A stretch of DNA of 64,000 nt, from contig JACPFT010000017.1 in assembly GCA_016182845.1 (NCBI GenBank), forward strand, positions 62,001-126,000, written 5' to 3'. Within the stretch, counting starts at the first letter, position 1. Each line of letters starts with the position of its first letter. The notes under the pieces were generated by a model, which was not told where the DNA came from, searched no databases, and saw only the letters and a program-made list of their open reading frames with translations. This DNA comes from Gammaproteobacteria bacterium (GTDB lineage: Bacteria > Pseudomonadota > Gammaproteobacteria > Enterobacterales > Permianibacteraceae). This document shows, in pieces, positions 16,594-25,725 of this stretch. The position numbers were made by a program, and so were the translations under genes.

Positions 16594-16956
16594 TGATGCA
16601 TGAGCAAGGAACTGTTTTGATTGTTCTTATGTGCCATTTGTTATGGCTTCACTAGTTGCCGCTAAAAAAGCCATCAAAAACGGGCGGGGAATATAACACA
16701 TCGTATAGGTATTGTGCAAGTAGCACACAAATGCAGAGCTAATGCTACTTTTCTGGACTCAACCGCCCTCCGTTTAGGTCTACCTAAAGAAACACCACTT
16801 TGCAAGAAAAAGTTGTTCATATTTGGCCTGAGACCGTTGTATGGCCAGGTATTGGTACATTTCTAGATTCTGGTGCATAAAACGTAATCGCAATCTTGCT
16901 CTTACGACATCCTAGCACTCATTTAGCCAATAGTTTCATCGACATAGGCGGCTACC
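16594..16956. other. AT-rich non-coding stretch
   Basis: About 360 bases with no convincing reading frame. It contains the right copy of the TAGGTMTACCTAA palindrome (16775-16787) and several A/T runs that could serve as promoters for the leftward two-gene unit. No tRNA, integrase or attachment site sequence was recognised. The composition returns to the GC-rich norm just before the sco gene ends at 16957. Confidence 0.5.
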
Positions 16957-17613
16957 TCAGCCCCGCTCCCGCACCGCCAACAAGTCCGCCGCCAGGCGCT
17001 CCGGATCATAGGCTCCTTGCGCCGCATTCTCCGGGCGCAGGATGGCGCGCAGCCGGCCTTGCGGATCGAAGGCGTACATGGCGACGCCGTGATCGACGGT
17101 GTATTGCCCCGGCTTGGCCGGATCGTCGGGCGGATTGAGGATGGCGACGATGCCCAGTGCCTTGTAGAGGCTTTCCGGTGCACCGGACTCGCTGCGCAGG
17201 GCGCGGAACTCCGGGTGGAAGAAGGGCACATAGTCCTTGAGCCTTGCGGCCGTGTCCCGTGCCGGGTCGACCGTCAGGAAGGCATAGGCGAAATCCTCGG
17301 CGGCCCGCGCATCCAGCTCCCGGACCCGCCGCGCCGCCTTGGCCAGGCTGGCCAGGGTCGTCGGGCAGATGTCCGGGCAATGAGTATAGCCATAGGCAAG
17401 CACGGTCCAATGCCCCTGCAACTGGGCATTGCCGAAAACGGCACCGTCCGCGTCCTTCAGGGCCATGGTCGGCATCGGCCTGGCCTCGGGCAGGTAGATC
17501 CCGGCGATCACCGGCGCCCTGCCCGCCTCGTTCAGGTACTGGCGCAGGCCAAAACCGGCTCCCAGGGCCAGGGTGCCCAGCATCAGCATCGCGAGCAACA
17601 GGCGGCGGCTCAT
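16957..17613 (-). CDS. SCO1/SenC-family copper chaperone for cytochrome oxidase
   Basis: The 218-residue protein has an N-terminal membrane anchor (LLLAMLMLGTLALGAGFGL) and a periplasmic thioredoxin fold. The copper-binding CxxxC is in YGYTHCPDICPTTL near residue 80, and the third ligand is the histidine in YTVDHGVAMYAFDP near 172. It inserts or reduces copper at the CuA site of subunit II. It is the last gene of the cox cluster, one base after ctaB. Confidence 0.93.
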   Translation of the reverse strand: MSRRLLLAMLMLGTLALGAGFGLRQYLNEAGRAPVIAGIYLPEARPMPTMALKDADGAVFGNAQLQGHWTVLAYGYTHCPDICPTTLASLAKAARRVRELDARAAEDFAYAFLTVDPARDTAARLKDYVPFFHPEFRALRSESGAPESLYKALGIVAILNPPDDPAKPGQYTVDHGVAMYAFDPQGRLRAILRPENAAQGAYDPERLAADLLAVRERG

Positions 17614-17614
17614 C

Positions 17615-18511
17615 TCAGCCTCGCGGCAGGTAGTGGTCCACCAGCAGGACCACGAACAGGCCCATCAGGTAGACGATGGAATACCCAAAGGTCTTGATGG
17701 CGGTCTGGGGCTTGGCGAAGTGCCGGAGCTGCACGGCATAGCCCAGGAACACGAAACCCAAAACCAGGGCGCCGATGAGATAGACCAGGCCGCTCATGCC
17801 CACCAGGTAGGGCAGCAGGGTGGAGAGGCTCAGCAGCACGGTGTAGAGCAAGACCGCGGTCTTGGTGAAGGGAATGCCATGGGTCACCGGCAGCATGGGG
17901 ATGCCGGCCTTGGCATAGTCCTCGGCGCGGTGGATGGCCAGGGCCCAGAAATGCGGCGGGGTCCAGGTGTAGATGATCAGCACCAGGAGCAGGGCATGGG
18001 GATCCAGGCTGCCGGTCACCGCCGTCCAGCCCAGGAGCGGCGGCGCGGCGCCGGACAGGCCGCCGATGACGATGTTCTGGGGCGTCGCCCGCTTGAGATA
18101 CAGGGTATAGAAGAAGGCATAGCCCACCAGGGAACCCAGGGTCAGCCAGGCGGTGAGCGGGTTGATATAGAGGGCCAGGATCAGCATGGACGCCACCGCC
18201 AGCACCCCGGCGAAGATCGCGCCCTGCAGCGGGCTAACCTTGCCCTGGGGCACGGGACGGCGCGTGGTGCGCGCCATGATGGCGTCGATGCGCCGGTCGA
18301 CGATGTGGTTGACCGCCGCCGCCGAGCCGGCGGCAAGGCCTATGCCCAGGGTGCCCAGGATCAGCACGTCCAGGGGCACGGCGCCCGGCGTCGCCAGGTG
18401 CATGCCGACGATGGCGGTGAGCAGAATCAGGGCCACGACCTTGGGCTTGGTCAGCTCCAGGTAGTCGCGCCAGCTAGTCGCTTGCGCCTTGTGTTCCAGG
18501 GTCTGTTCCAT
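17615..18511 (-). CDS. ctaB: Protoheme IX farnesyltransferase (heme O synthase)
   Basis: The 298-residue UbiA-type membrane prenyltransferase adds farnesyl to heme B to make heme O. The Asp-rich motif [20 protein letters not shown] (about 87-106) and the second conserved block [20 protein letters not shown] (about 200) are both present. Eight or nine membrane helices are evident. It lies two bases downstream of ctaA, whose product uses heme O, so the two steps to heme A are coupled. Confidence 0.95.
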   Translation of the reverse strand: MEQTLEHKAQATSWRDYLELTKPKVVALILLTAIVGMHLATPGAVPLDVLILGTLGIGLAAGSAAAVNHIVDRRIDAIMARTTRRPVPQGKVSPLQGAIFAGVLAVASMLILALYINPLTAWLTLGSLVGYAFFYTLYLKRATPQNIVIGGLSGAAPPLLGWTAVTGSLDPHALLLVLIIYTWTPPHFWALAIHRAEDYAKAGIPMLPVTHGIPFTKTAVLLYTVLLSLSTLLPYLVGMSGLVYLIGALVLGFVFLGYAVQLRHFAKPQTAIKTFGYSIVYLMGLFVVLLVDHYLPRG

Positions 18512-18513
18512 GT

Positions 18514-19500
18514 TCAGGCTCTCCGCAGGCGGTAGTTCGCCGCCACCAGGGCCAGCAGCAGCAGGGCCGCGCCGCCGTTATGGGCCACCGCCACCGGCAG
18601 GGGCAGGAGGAAATGGATATTGGCGAGCCCTAAGCCCAGCTGCACGAGCAGGAGGCCGCCCAGCACGACGGCCAAGGCCCGGTGGCGCGGCTCACGCCAG
18701 AGCAGGACCGCCAGCAGGCTCAGCAGGCCGGCGGTCAACAGGGCGCCGAAGCGATGGCTCACGTGGATGGCGGTGCGGCCTTCCAGGCTCTTCACGCCGA
18801 ACTCGTAGCTGGCCTTGCCCTCGTGGTGAGGCTGGAAGCCCTCGGCGAAATCCAGGCGCTGGCTCCAGCCTTCCTGGCAGACCGGCAGGCTGTCGCCGCA
18901 GACCACGGCGGCGTAATTGGCCGAGGTCCAGCCGCCCAGGGCGATCTGGGCCACCAGGACCAGGAGGGCCGCCGCCGCCACGCGGCGCAGGCGCGCCGGC
19001 GCGGCCAGGGCCGGCCGGCCGGACAGGCGCAGCCAGGCGAGGAAGCACAGGGCGAAGGTCATGAAGCCGCCCAGCAGATGAGCCATGACCACCGCCGGAT
19101 GCAGCTTCAGGGTCACGGTCCACATGCCCAGGAGGCCCTGGAACACGACCCAGGCCAGCATGAGGTAAGCCTGTTTGCGGGGATGGCCCTGGGCACCCCG
19201 CTTGCGCCAGGCGATGACCGCGAAGATCAGGATGGTCAGGCCTATGGCCTTGGCGAAATGGCGGTGGATCATCTCCGGCCAGGCCTTCTCGGCCACCAGG
19301 GGCTGGGCCGGGTACAGGGCATTGCCCTGGGCGATGTCATCGGCCTTCGTCGGCACGGTGAAATGGCCGTAGCAGCCGGGCCAGTCCGGGCAGCCCAGGC
19401 CGGCATCCGACAAACGCGTCCAGGCGCCCAGGAGGATCACGGCCAGGGTCAGCAGGCAGGCGAAGGCCATCAGGCGGCGCGACAGGGTGTTGGGGTTCAT
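18514..19500 (-). CDS. ctaA: Heme A synthase (COX15/CtaA)
   Basis: The 328-residue protein has about eight membrane helices and the CtaA hallmark [20 protein letters not shown] near residue 25, with heme-ligand histidines in [21 protein letters not shown] and [13 protein letters not shown]. It oxidises the heme O methyl group to formyl to give heme A for the oxidase. It sits between the SCO-like protein and ctaB in the leftward cox operon. Confidence 0.94.
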   Translation of the reverse strand: MNPNTLSRRLMAFACLLTLAVILLGAWTRLSDAGLGCPDWPGCYGHFTVPTKADDIAQGNALYPAQPLVAEKAWPEMIHRHFAKAIGLTILIFAVIAWRKRGAQGHPRKQAYLMLAWVVFQGLLGMWTVTLKLHPAVVMAHLLGGFMTFALCFLAWLRLSGRPALAAPARLRRVAAAALLVLVAQIALGGWTSANYAAVVCGDSLPVCQEGWSQRLDFAEGFQPHHEGKASYEFGVKSLEGRTAIHVSHRFGALLTAGLLSLLAVLLWREPRHRALAVVLGGLLLVQLGLGLANIHFLLPLPVAVAHNGGAALLLLALVAANYRLRRA

Positions 19501-19507
19501 ATCCGCC

Positions 19508-20134
19508 TCAACCGATATTGGAAAGCTTGAGCAAGTGCTTGATGTCCTTGAGCACGTTCTTGCCGATGAGGGCCGAGGCCTGGGGTTCCTCCGCCAGGGT
19601 GTAGCTCAGGGCCACGACGCCGCGCGGGTCCACGAGATAGAGCCGGCCCTTGGCCTCCGTGGCGACAAAGTGCAGACCCTGGGCCAGTTCGGGCTTCAGC
19701 TCGCCCAGGCGCCACCATTGCAGCTGGCCGAACACCGGCTTGATCTTCTCGGCCTGCCCCAAGGCGCCCGCGCTCAGGAACACCGGCTGGACCCGGTCCT
19801 GCTCCTTGCCCAGGGCCGACCAGACCTGGTGCAGGGTGTAGAGATTGTGCTCGCAGGCGGCGGCGCAGTCCGTGCCCAGGGCATAGACCAGGCGCCAGGG
19901 GCCCTGGCGTTCGGCCTGGGGCAGCTCGACGCCGTCCATGCGCCGCAGGGGCAGCTCGGCCAGGCTGGGCGCGCCGCTCAAGAGTTCGCCCTTGTTGACG
20001 CTGGCCGGGGTGAACCAGCCCAGGGACAGGGCCCCATAGGCGCCCAGCACCGGCCCGGCGAAGACGCCGAACAGGGCCAGGAGGGTCAGGCGATTCTTGG
20101 TGCGCGTGGCATCATTCTTGTTTTCAGCGGTCAC
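19508..20134 (-). CDS. SCO-like membrane thioredoxin-fold protein of the cox cluster
   Basis: This 208-residue protein has one N-terminal membrane helix (LLALFGVFAGPVLGAYGALS) and a periplasmic domain with a thioredoxin-like pattern. A C-x3-C motif appears in GTDCAAACEHNL near residue 94, and VDPRGVVALSY near 170 resembles the end of SCO domains, but the third copper ligand is not obvious. A gene of this type stands at the same place in Pseudomonas cox clusters and is usually left unnamed. It overlaps the SURF1 gene by 11 bases. A role in oxidase metal or thiol assembly is inferred from the position. Confidence 0.8.
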   Translation of the reverse strand: MTAENKNDATRTKNRLTLLALFGVFAGPVLGAYGALSLGWFTPASVNKGELLSGAPSLAELPLRRMDGVELPQAERQGPWRLVYALGTDCAAACEHNLYTLHQVWSALGKEQDRVQPVFLSAGALGQAEKIKPVFGQLQWWRLGELKPELAQGLHFVATEAKGRLYLVDPRGVVALSYTLAEEPQASALIGKNVLKDIKHLLKLSNIG

Positions 20135-20894
20135 CGTCAGACTCCTCGCGGCGGAAATTCAAGACGAAATACAGGATGGACAGCAGGCTGCCCAGGGCGA
20201 ACCATTGCACGGCATAGCCGAAATGCCGCTCCGGATTCAAACCCGCCGGGCGCCAGTCGCGCAAGTAGCCATGGGCCTCGCCGCGGTCCAGCTGGACCAC
20301 ATAGTCCTGCAGGCCCTCGCCCAGGATGCCGCGCAGGGCCGGCAGGTCCAGGGCCTGGACGCGCCAGGGCGAGCGCTCGCCCTCGATCAGGGCATTGCCC
20401 AGGCGAAAAGCCGGTTCGGGGACGGCCACCCGGCCGCGCAGGACCAACTCGCCGGGCACGGCCGCTACGGCCGGCAGCTGGCGCCGATCCGGATGCGCCG
20501 GCACCCAGCCCCGATCCACGAGGATGCGCCGGCCCTGAGTAACGAACACGGTCAAGACGTGATAGCCGGGACGGCCCTCGTGGGGCTGGTTGTCGAGCAG
20601 GAGCTGGGCGCCGTCGGCGTAATGCCCGACCAGGCTCACGGCGCGGAAGCGGATGTCTTCGCCGGCGCGCAAGAGCCCGGCCAGGGCCTCGGCGTCCACC
20701 GGCTGCTCGCGGCCGCGTGCCTCATAGGCCAGCTGACGGGCCGCCTTCTCGCTGCCGCGCGAGAGCTGCCAATGGCCCAGGCTGAGCAGGAACGGCAACA
20801 GGACCAGGACCAGGCTGGTGTTGAGCACGCTGGGCGCGAAGACGCGCCGGCCGATCCGGATCCGGACCATGGGCGCCTTGAGGAAAGACCACAT
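20124..20894 (-). CDS. SURF1-family oxidase assembly protein
   Basis: The protein has two membrane helices, near the start (SLVLVLLPFLLSLGHWQLSR) and end (WFALGSLLSILYFVLNFRR), enclosing a periplasmic domain. SURF1 hallmarks are GHWQLSRGSEK, VDRGWVPAHPDRR and PERHFGYAVQWFAL. It helps insert heme A into subunit I. The ATG at 20894 has CAGGAT upstream; a longer form from 20918 would add eight residues. Confidence 0.9.
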   Translation of the reverse strand: MWSFLKAPMVRIRIGRRVFAPSVLNTSLVLVLLPFLLSLGHWQLSRGSEKAARQLAYEARGREQPVDAEALAGLLRAGEDIRFRAVSLVGHYADGAQLLLDNQPHEGRPGYHVLTVFVTQGRRILVDRGWVPAHPDRRQLPAVAAVPGELVLRGRVAVPEPAFRLGNALIEGERSPWRVQALDLPALRGILGEGLQDYVVQLDRGEAHGYLRDWRPAGLNPERHFGYAVQWFALGSLLSILYFVLNFRREESDGDR

Positions 20895-20988
20895 TCTTAC
20901 ATCCTGCTTGAAGGGCATCGCGCCGGGCTTGCGATGAGCACCGCAAAGCCCTCTATACTGCCGCGATTCCGCCCCTCAAGGTACCGCC

Positions 20989-21201
20989 ATGTTATTCAAA
21001 CTGCTCGTCATCGCCCTACTGATCGCCCTCACCCTCAGCCTGGGCTCGGCCCTGTTCGGCCTGGTCAAACCCAAGGACGAGGATCCAAAACGCGTCGTAC
21101 GCAACCTCACCTGGCGCGTCATCCTCGCCGCCGCCCTGCTCGTCACCCTGGCGGTCGGCTATCTCACCGGACAGATCCAGCCGCACGGGCTGATGCCGTA
21201 A
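20989..21201 (+). CDS. Small twin-helix membrane protein (DUF2909 type)
   Basis: The 70-residue protein consists of two hydrophobic helices (LLVIALLIALTLSLGSALFG and VILAAALLVTLAVGYLTG) joined by a charged loop, KPKDEDPKRVVRNLTWR. A DUF2909 gene at the same position, opposite in strand to the cox genes, is known from Pseudomonas. Its role is unknown; respiratory complex association is inferred from place only. It converges on coxC across a long inverted repeat. Confidence 0.88.
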   Translation: MLFKLLVIALLIALTLSLGSALFGLVKPKDEDPKRVVRNLTWRVILAAALLVTLAVGYLTGQIQPHGLMP

Positions 21202-21215
21202 AACCTAATCCGGGA

Positions 21216-21400
21216 TTCACCGCCAAGGCGCCAAGAACGCCAAGAAAACCAGGAAGATATAAACCGCGAAGGCAGCCAAGGCCGCAAAGGATTACTAGAG
21301 CATTGAAACCGCCTATGAAATCTTCCCTTCGCGGCCTTGGCGGCCTTTGCGGTTAATAAACTCTTTCTTCTCTTGGCGTTCCTGCCGCCTTGGCGGTTAA
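21216..21400. repeat. Nested inverted repeats of the CGCCAAG family between convergent genes
   Basis: The outer arms (about 21219-21246 and 21368-21398) are built from CCGCCAAGGCGCCAAGAAC and its complement. The inner arms (about 21262-21290 and 21327-21355) use AACCGCGAAGGC and GCCAAGGCCGCAAAGG. The block could fold into a very long cruciform. A shorter relative lies at 27927-28049, also between convergent genes. Confidence 0.75.
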
Positions 21401-21411
21401 CTCTTCTCTTC

Positions 21412-22305
21412 TTAAAACCAGTACACAAAACAGAACAGGAAGAGCCAGACCACGTCGACGAAGTGCCAGTACCAGGCGGCGGCTTCGAAGGCGAAGTGGT
21501 TTTCGTTGGTGAAATGGCCCTTCAGGCAACGGCCCAGCATGACGATCAGCATGATGGTGCCTATGGTCACGTGCATGCCGTGAAAGCCGGTGAGCATGAA
21601 GAAGGTGTTGCCGTAGATGCCCGAGTGCAGGGTCAGGTTCATCTCGGCATAGGCCTCGTGGTACTCGTGGGCCTGGAGGAACAGGAAGGTGGCGCCCAGG
21701 GCCACGGTGATGAACAGCCAGAGGTTAAGCGTGGACCGCTTGCCGGCCTGCAGGGCATGGTGGGCGATGGTCAGGGTGATGGAGCTGGTGACCAGGATCA
21801 CGGTGTTGATGAAGGGCAGGCCCCAGGGCAGCATCTGCGTGGTCGAGGTCTTGCCATCCGGGGTGGTCAGGACCGGCCAGGAATTCTCGAAGGCCGGCCA
21901 CAGCCAGTCATGGGTGGAGACATCGTCGCCGGACAACCAGGGCATGACCAGGTTGCGGGCGTAGAACAGGGCGCCGAAGAAGGCCGCGAAGAACATGACC
22001 TCGGAGAGGATGAACCAGAGCATGCCGTAGCGGTAGGAATGGTTCAGCTGGGCGTTGTGCTTACCGGTGATGGACTCGTCGATCTGGTTGCCGAACCAGC
22101 CGATCATCATGAAGATGATGGTGCCTATGCCGGCCATCAGGATCAGCCAGCCCGGAATGGGCACGCCGCTCTGCACATGCCCCGTGCTCTGCTGGATGGT
22201 GGTGGCGGCGCCAAAGGCGATCAGCAGGAGCCCCAAGGCGCCCACCGCCGGCCACTTGCTCTGGGCCGGGACGTAGTAATGATTCGGATTATGCTGTTCG
22301 GCCAT
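21412..22305 (-). CDS. coxC: Cytochrome c oxidase subunit III
   Basis: This 297-residue protein has seven predicted membrane helices. Typical subunit III blocks are YGMLWFILSEVMFFAAFFGA and the C-terminal GFHGMHVTIGTI followed by AAAWYWHFVDVVWLFLFCFV. The N-terminus MAEQHNPNHYYVPAQSKWP matches the family, so the ATG at 22305 (GAGGAGAG upstream) is chosen over 22320. It stabilises the catalytic core of the aa3 oxidase. Confidence 0.96.
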   Translation of the reverse strand: MAEQHNPNHYYVPAQSKWPAVGALGLLLIAFGAATTIQQSTGHVQSGVPIPGWLILMAGIGTIIFMMIGWFGNQIDESITGKHNAQLNHSYRYGMLWFILSEVMFFAAFFGALFYARNLVMPWLSGDDVSTHDWLWPAFENSWPVLTTPDGKTSTTQMLPWGLPFINTVILVTSSITLTIAHHALQAGKRSTLNLWLFITVALGATFLFLQAHEYHEAYAEMNLTLHSGIYGNTFFMLTGFHGMHVTIGTIMLIVMLGRCLKGHFTNENHFAFEAAAWYWHFVDVVWLFLFCFVYWF

Positions 22306-22332
22306 GGCCGCTCTCCTCAAAACGCTGTCTTG

Positions 22333-22893
22333 TTATTGGGCCGCGACTTTCGCCGCGACCTGCGCTTTATCCGTGACGTTGTATAGGGTGTAGGACAGGG
22401 TCAGGGTGTGGATGTGCTCGGGTAGGGCCGGATCCACATGGAAGCGCACGGGCATCTCGATGCTCTCGCCGGCCTTGAGCGTCTGCTGGTTGAAACAGAA
22501 ACACTCGGTCTTCTGCAGGTAGAGCGCGCCCTCGCCCGGCGCCACGCTGGGCACGGCCTGACCGACCATGTCCATGCCGCGCGGGTTCTTGGCGTAGAAC
22601 TTCACCGTGGTCGGCTCGCCCGGATGCACTTTCACCGCCTTGACCAGGGGCTGGAACTGCCAGTCCATGGACCGGTCGTTCATGGCCAGGAACTGCACGG
22701 TGACGGTGCGCGAGCGATCCACCTCACCGGCATAGGCCAGGCGTCCGGTGGGCTTGCCGTTGATCCCCAAGGCTTCGCAGAACACGTCGTAGAGCGGCAC
22801 CATGGCGAAGCCGAAGCCAAACATCAGCAGGGCGGCTACGCTAAGCTTGCCGGCGAGCTGGGCGTTGGTCGGGCGGGTCGTGGTACGGCTCAT
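22333..22893 (-). CDS. ctaG: Cytochrome c oxidase assembly protein CtaG (COX11)
   Basis: CtaG delivers copper to the CuB site of subunit I. The 186-residue protein has one membrane anchor (VAALLMFGFGFAMVPLYDVF) followed by a periplasmic immunoglobulin-like domain. The copper-binding CFCF is in QKTECFCFNQQTL near residue 130. It lies between coxA and coxC on the same strand, which is the standard order. Confidence 0.95.
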   Translation of the reverse strand: MSRTTTRPTNAQLAGKLSVAALLMFGFGFAMVPLYDVFCEALGINGKPTGRLAYAGEVDRSRTVTVQFLAMNDRSMDWQFQPLVKAVKVHPGEPTTVKFYAKNPRGMDMVGQAVPSVAPGEGALYLQKTECFCFNQQTLKAGESIEMPVRFHVDPALPEHIHTLTLSYTLYNVTDKAQVAAKVAAQ

Positions 22894-22913
22894 GACACTG
22901 CTTTTTCCTGTTC

Positions 22914-22945
22914 GGCGGATTACGCGCCTTTGGCGCTAATCCGCC
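22914..22945. repeat. Hairpin repeat (GGCGGATTA/TAATCCGCC family) inside the cox operon
   Basis: GGCGGATTA (22914-22922) pairs with TAATCCGCC (22937-22945). The stem continues as GCGCC/GGCGC around TTT, with one bulged C, giving a 14-pair hairpin. It lies in the 67-base gap between coxA and ctaG and may damp or punctuate the transcript. Relatives are at 29401-29487 and 58443-58505. Confidence 0.75.
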
Positions 22946-22960
22946 CTACACCTATACGAC

Positions 22961-24556
22961 TTATTTAACCACTGGCGGTTCGGTGAAGCTGTGATAGGGC
23001 GCCGGCGAGGGCAGCGTCCATTCCAGGCCTTCCGCGCCTTCCCAGACCTGGGCCGTGGCCTTGGGCGCCTTGCCGCCCCAGATGGTCTTCCACAGGATGT
23101 AAAAGAAGAACAGCTGACCTATCCCCAAGCCAAAGGCGCCGATGGAGCTCAGCATGTTGAAGTCGGCGAACTGGATGGCGTAATCCGGAACGCGGCGCTG
23201 CATGCCGGCGAGGCCGGAGAAGTGCATGGGGAAGAAGGTCAGGTTCACGGCGATGATGGACCACCAGAAGTGAATCTTGGCCAGCTTCTCGCTGTACATG
23301 CGGCCGCACCACTTCGGCAGCCAGTAGTACACGGCGGCGATGGTGCCGAAGATGGCGCCCGGGAACAGCACGTAGTGGAAATGCGCCACCACGAAATAGG
23401 TGTCGTGGTACTGGAAGTCCGCCGGCGCCAGGGCCAGCATGATCCCGGAGAAGCCGCCGATGGTGAACAGGATCACGAAGGCGATGGCGAAGAGCATGGG
23501 CGCCTCGAAGGTCATGGAGCCCTGCCACATGGTGGCCACCCAGTTGAAGACCTTCACGCCCGTGGGCACGGCGATCAACATGGTGCAGATCATGAAGAAT
23601 AGCTCGCCGGCGAGCGGCATGCCCGTCGTGAACATGTGGTGGGCCCAGACGATGAAGGACAGGCCGGCGATGGACGCCGTGGCATAGACCATGGAGGCAT
23701 AACCGAACAGCGGCTTGCGCGCGAAGGTCGGGATGATGGCCGAGGCGATGCCGAAGCTGGGCAGGATCATGATATAGACTTCGGGGTGGCCGAAGAACCA
23801 GAACACGTGCTGGAACATCACCGGGTCGCCGCCGCCGGCGGCGTCGAAGAAGCTGGTGCCGAAATGGCGGTCGGTGAGCATCATGGTCACCGCGCCGGCC
23901 AGGACCGGCATGACCATGATCAGCAGGAAGGCGGTGATCAGCCAGGTCCAGACGAACAGCGGCATCTTCATATAGGTCATGCCCGGGGCGCGCATGTTCA
24001 TCACGGTGACGATCACGTTGATCGCGCCCATGATGGAGCTGATGCCCATCAGGTGCACGCCGAAGATGAAGTAGTCGGTGGAGGGCGGGCCGAATTTCGT
24101 CGACAACGGGGCGTAGAAGGTCCAGCCGAAGTTCGGTGCGCCGCCGTCCATGAACAGGGACGACAGCAGCATGCCGAAGGCGACGGGCAGGATCCAGAAC
24201 GACCAGTTGTTCATGCGCGGCAGGGCCATGTCCGGCGCGCCGATCATCATGGGAATCAGCCAGTTGGCGAGGCCGGTGAAGGCCGGCATCACCGCGCCGA
24301 AAACCATGACCAGGCCGTGCAGGGTGGTCATCTGGTTGAAGAATTCCGGCTTGACCAGCTGCAGGCCCGGAATGAACAGCTCGGCGCGGATCACCAGGGC
24401 GAACAGGCCGCCGATGAGGAACATGGTGAAGGCGAACCACAGGTACAGCGACCCGATGTCCTTGTGGTTGGTGGTATACAGCCAGCGGGTCAGGCCCTTG
24501 GCCGGTCCGTGGTGATCATCGTGGTGATGATCGTGTTCGTGAATCACAGCACTCAT
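22961..24556 (-). CDS. coxA: Cytochrome c oxidase subunit I
   Basis: The 531-residue protein is the heme a/a3-CuB catalytic subunit with twelve membrane helices. The cross-linked His-Tyr of the CuB site is in WFFGHPEVYIMILPSFG, the two CuB histidines follow in IVWAHHMFTTGM, and the heme ligands in VAHFHYVLFPGA. The N-terminus is unusually His/Asp-rich (HEHDHHHDDHHGP) before the conserved WLYTTNHKDIG. A strong AAGGAG precedes the ATG. coxB lies 11 bases upstream. Confidence 0.97.
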   Translation of the reverse strand: MSAVIHEHDHHHDDHHGPAKGLTRWLYTTNHKDIGSLYLWFAFTMFLIGGLFALVIRAELFIPGLQLVKPEFFNQMTTLHGLVMVFGAVMPAFTGLANWLIPMMIGAPDMALPRMNNWSFWILPVAFGMLLSSLFMDGGAPNFGWTFYAPLSTKFGPPSTDYFIFGVHLMGISSIMGAINVIVTVMNMRAPGMTYMKMPLFVWTWLITAFLLIMVMPVLAGAVTMMLTDRHFGTSFFDAAGGGDPVMFQHVFWFFGHPEVYIMILPSFGIASAIIPTFARKPLFGYASMVYATASIAGLSFIVWAHHMFTTGMPLAGELFFMICTMLIAVPTGVKVFNWVATMWQGSMTFEAPMLFAIAFVILFTIGGFSGIMLALAPADFQYHDTYFVVAHFHYVLFPGAIFGTIAAVYYWLPKWCGRMYSEKLAKIHFWWSIIAVNLTFFPMHFSGLAGMQRRVPDYAIQFADFNMLSSIGAFGLGIGQLFFFYILWKTIWGGKAPKATAQVWEGAEGLEWTLPSPAPYHSFTEPPVVK

Positions 24557-24567
24557 TCTTCTACTCC

Positions 24568-25725
24568 TTAGCGCGCGGCTTTCACGTCTTTCGGCTGCAC
24601 GGCGTCGCCGGTCTTATTGCCGAAGGCGTTACGCTCGTAGGTGATCACGGCGGCGATCTCCATGTCGGAGAGCATGGCGCCGAAGGCTGGCATGGCGCCC
24701 TTGCCCTTCAGCACGCGGCCGATGTGGTCCGGGATCTGGGCCTTGTCGGTGGCGATCTTGCTGCCCGCCAGGGCCGGGAAGGTGGGCGGCATGCCGGCGC
24801 CGGTCGCCTGATGGCAGGCGGAGCAGTTCTTCAGGTAGACCTCTTCGCCCTTCTTCATCAACTCGTCCATGGCCCAGACGCGGTCCACGTCGGCCTCGGC
24901 GGCCTTCTTGGCCTCGGCCATGGCGGTACGGGTGTCGGCGACCCAGGTCTGGAACTCTTCCGGCGACACGGCTTTCACCACCACGGGCATAAAACCGTGG
25001 TCCTTGCCGCAGAGCTCGGCGCAGACGCCGCGATAGACGCCCGCCTCGTTGACCTTGGTCCAGGTCTCGTTGATGAAGCCGGGCACGGCGTCCTTCTTCA
25101 CGGCGAAGGCCGGCACCCACCAGGAGTGGATCACGTCCTCGGAGGTGACCAGGAAGCGGACCTTCTTACCGGTGGGAATCACCAGGGGCTTGTCCACTTC
25201 CTTGAGATAGGTCTCGGACTTCTCGGTGGTCTTGCCACCGTAGTTCTCGAAGGTGTCGCGCGGGGTGGAGAGCAGGGAATAGAAGCCGATGTCGGAGAGA
25301 TCCTTGCCGTCGGCATCCACGTATTTGTAATGCCATTTCCACTGGGAGCCGGTGACCATCACCGTCATGTCGGCATCGCGGGTGTCTTCCATGGCCACCA
25401 GGGTCTTCACCGCCGGTATGGCCAGGCCCAGGAGGATCAGGACCGGGATGACGGTCCAGACGATTTCCACCAGGGTGTTCTCGTGGAAATGGGCCGGCTT
25501 GGGATGCACGGACTTGCGGTGTTTGACGATGCTGTAAAACATCGCGCCGAAGACCACGGCACCGATGATCCCACAGATCCATACCGCTGCCATATGCAAG
25601 TCGTAGGCTCTATGGGCGTTATCGGTGACGCCGGGCGTCATATTGAATTGCGTTTCGGCGCCGGCACCGGCGCTGAACAGCATGGCGGCGAGCCAGGCAC
25701 CGGATTTGTACCACTGCTTAGACAT
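24568..25725 (-). CDS. coxB: Cytochrome c oxidase subunit II with fused cytochrome c domain (caa3-like)
   Basis: The 385-residue protein has a signal peptide ending GAGAETQF, two membrane helices (about 42-65 and 85-108) and a periplasmic cupredoxin domain with the CuA site (IHSWWVPAF and CAELCGKDHGFMP, about 190-240). After a linker, a C-terminal cytochrome c domain carries the heme motif CSACH near residue 303 with an axial methionine in GAMPAFGAM. It receives electrons and passes them to subunit I. It is the first gene of the cox operon and has AGAGGAGT upstream. Confidence 0.96.
   Translation of the reverse strand: MSKQWYKSGAWLAAMLFSAGAGAETQFNMTPGVTDNAHRAYDLHMAAVWICGIIGAVVFGAMFYSIVKHRKSVHPKPAHFHENTLVEIVWTVIPVLILLGLAIPAVKTLVAMEDTRDADMTVMVTGSQWKWHYKYVDADGKDLSDIGFYSLLSTPRDTFENYGGKTTEKSETYLKEVDKPLVIPTGKKVRFLVTSEDVIHSWWVPAFAVKKDAVPGFINETWTKVNEAGVYRGVCAELCGKDHGFMPVVVKAVSPEEFQTWVADTRTAMAEAKKAAEADVDRVWAMDELMKKGEEVYLKNCSACHQATGAGMPPTFPALAGSKIATDKAQIPDHIGRVLKGKGAMPAFGAMLSDMEIAAVITYERNAFGNKTGDAVQPKDVKAAR

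Noticed and set aside
15675-16787. Treating the AT-rich insert as an insertion sequence
   Set aside because: There is no transposase and the bracketing palindromes are only 13 bases with one mismatch, so a classical IS is not supported.
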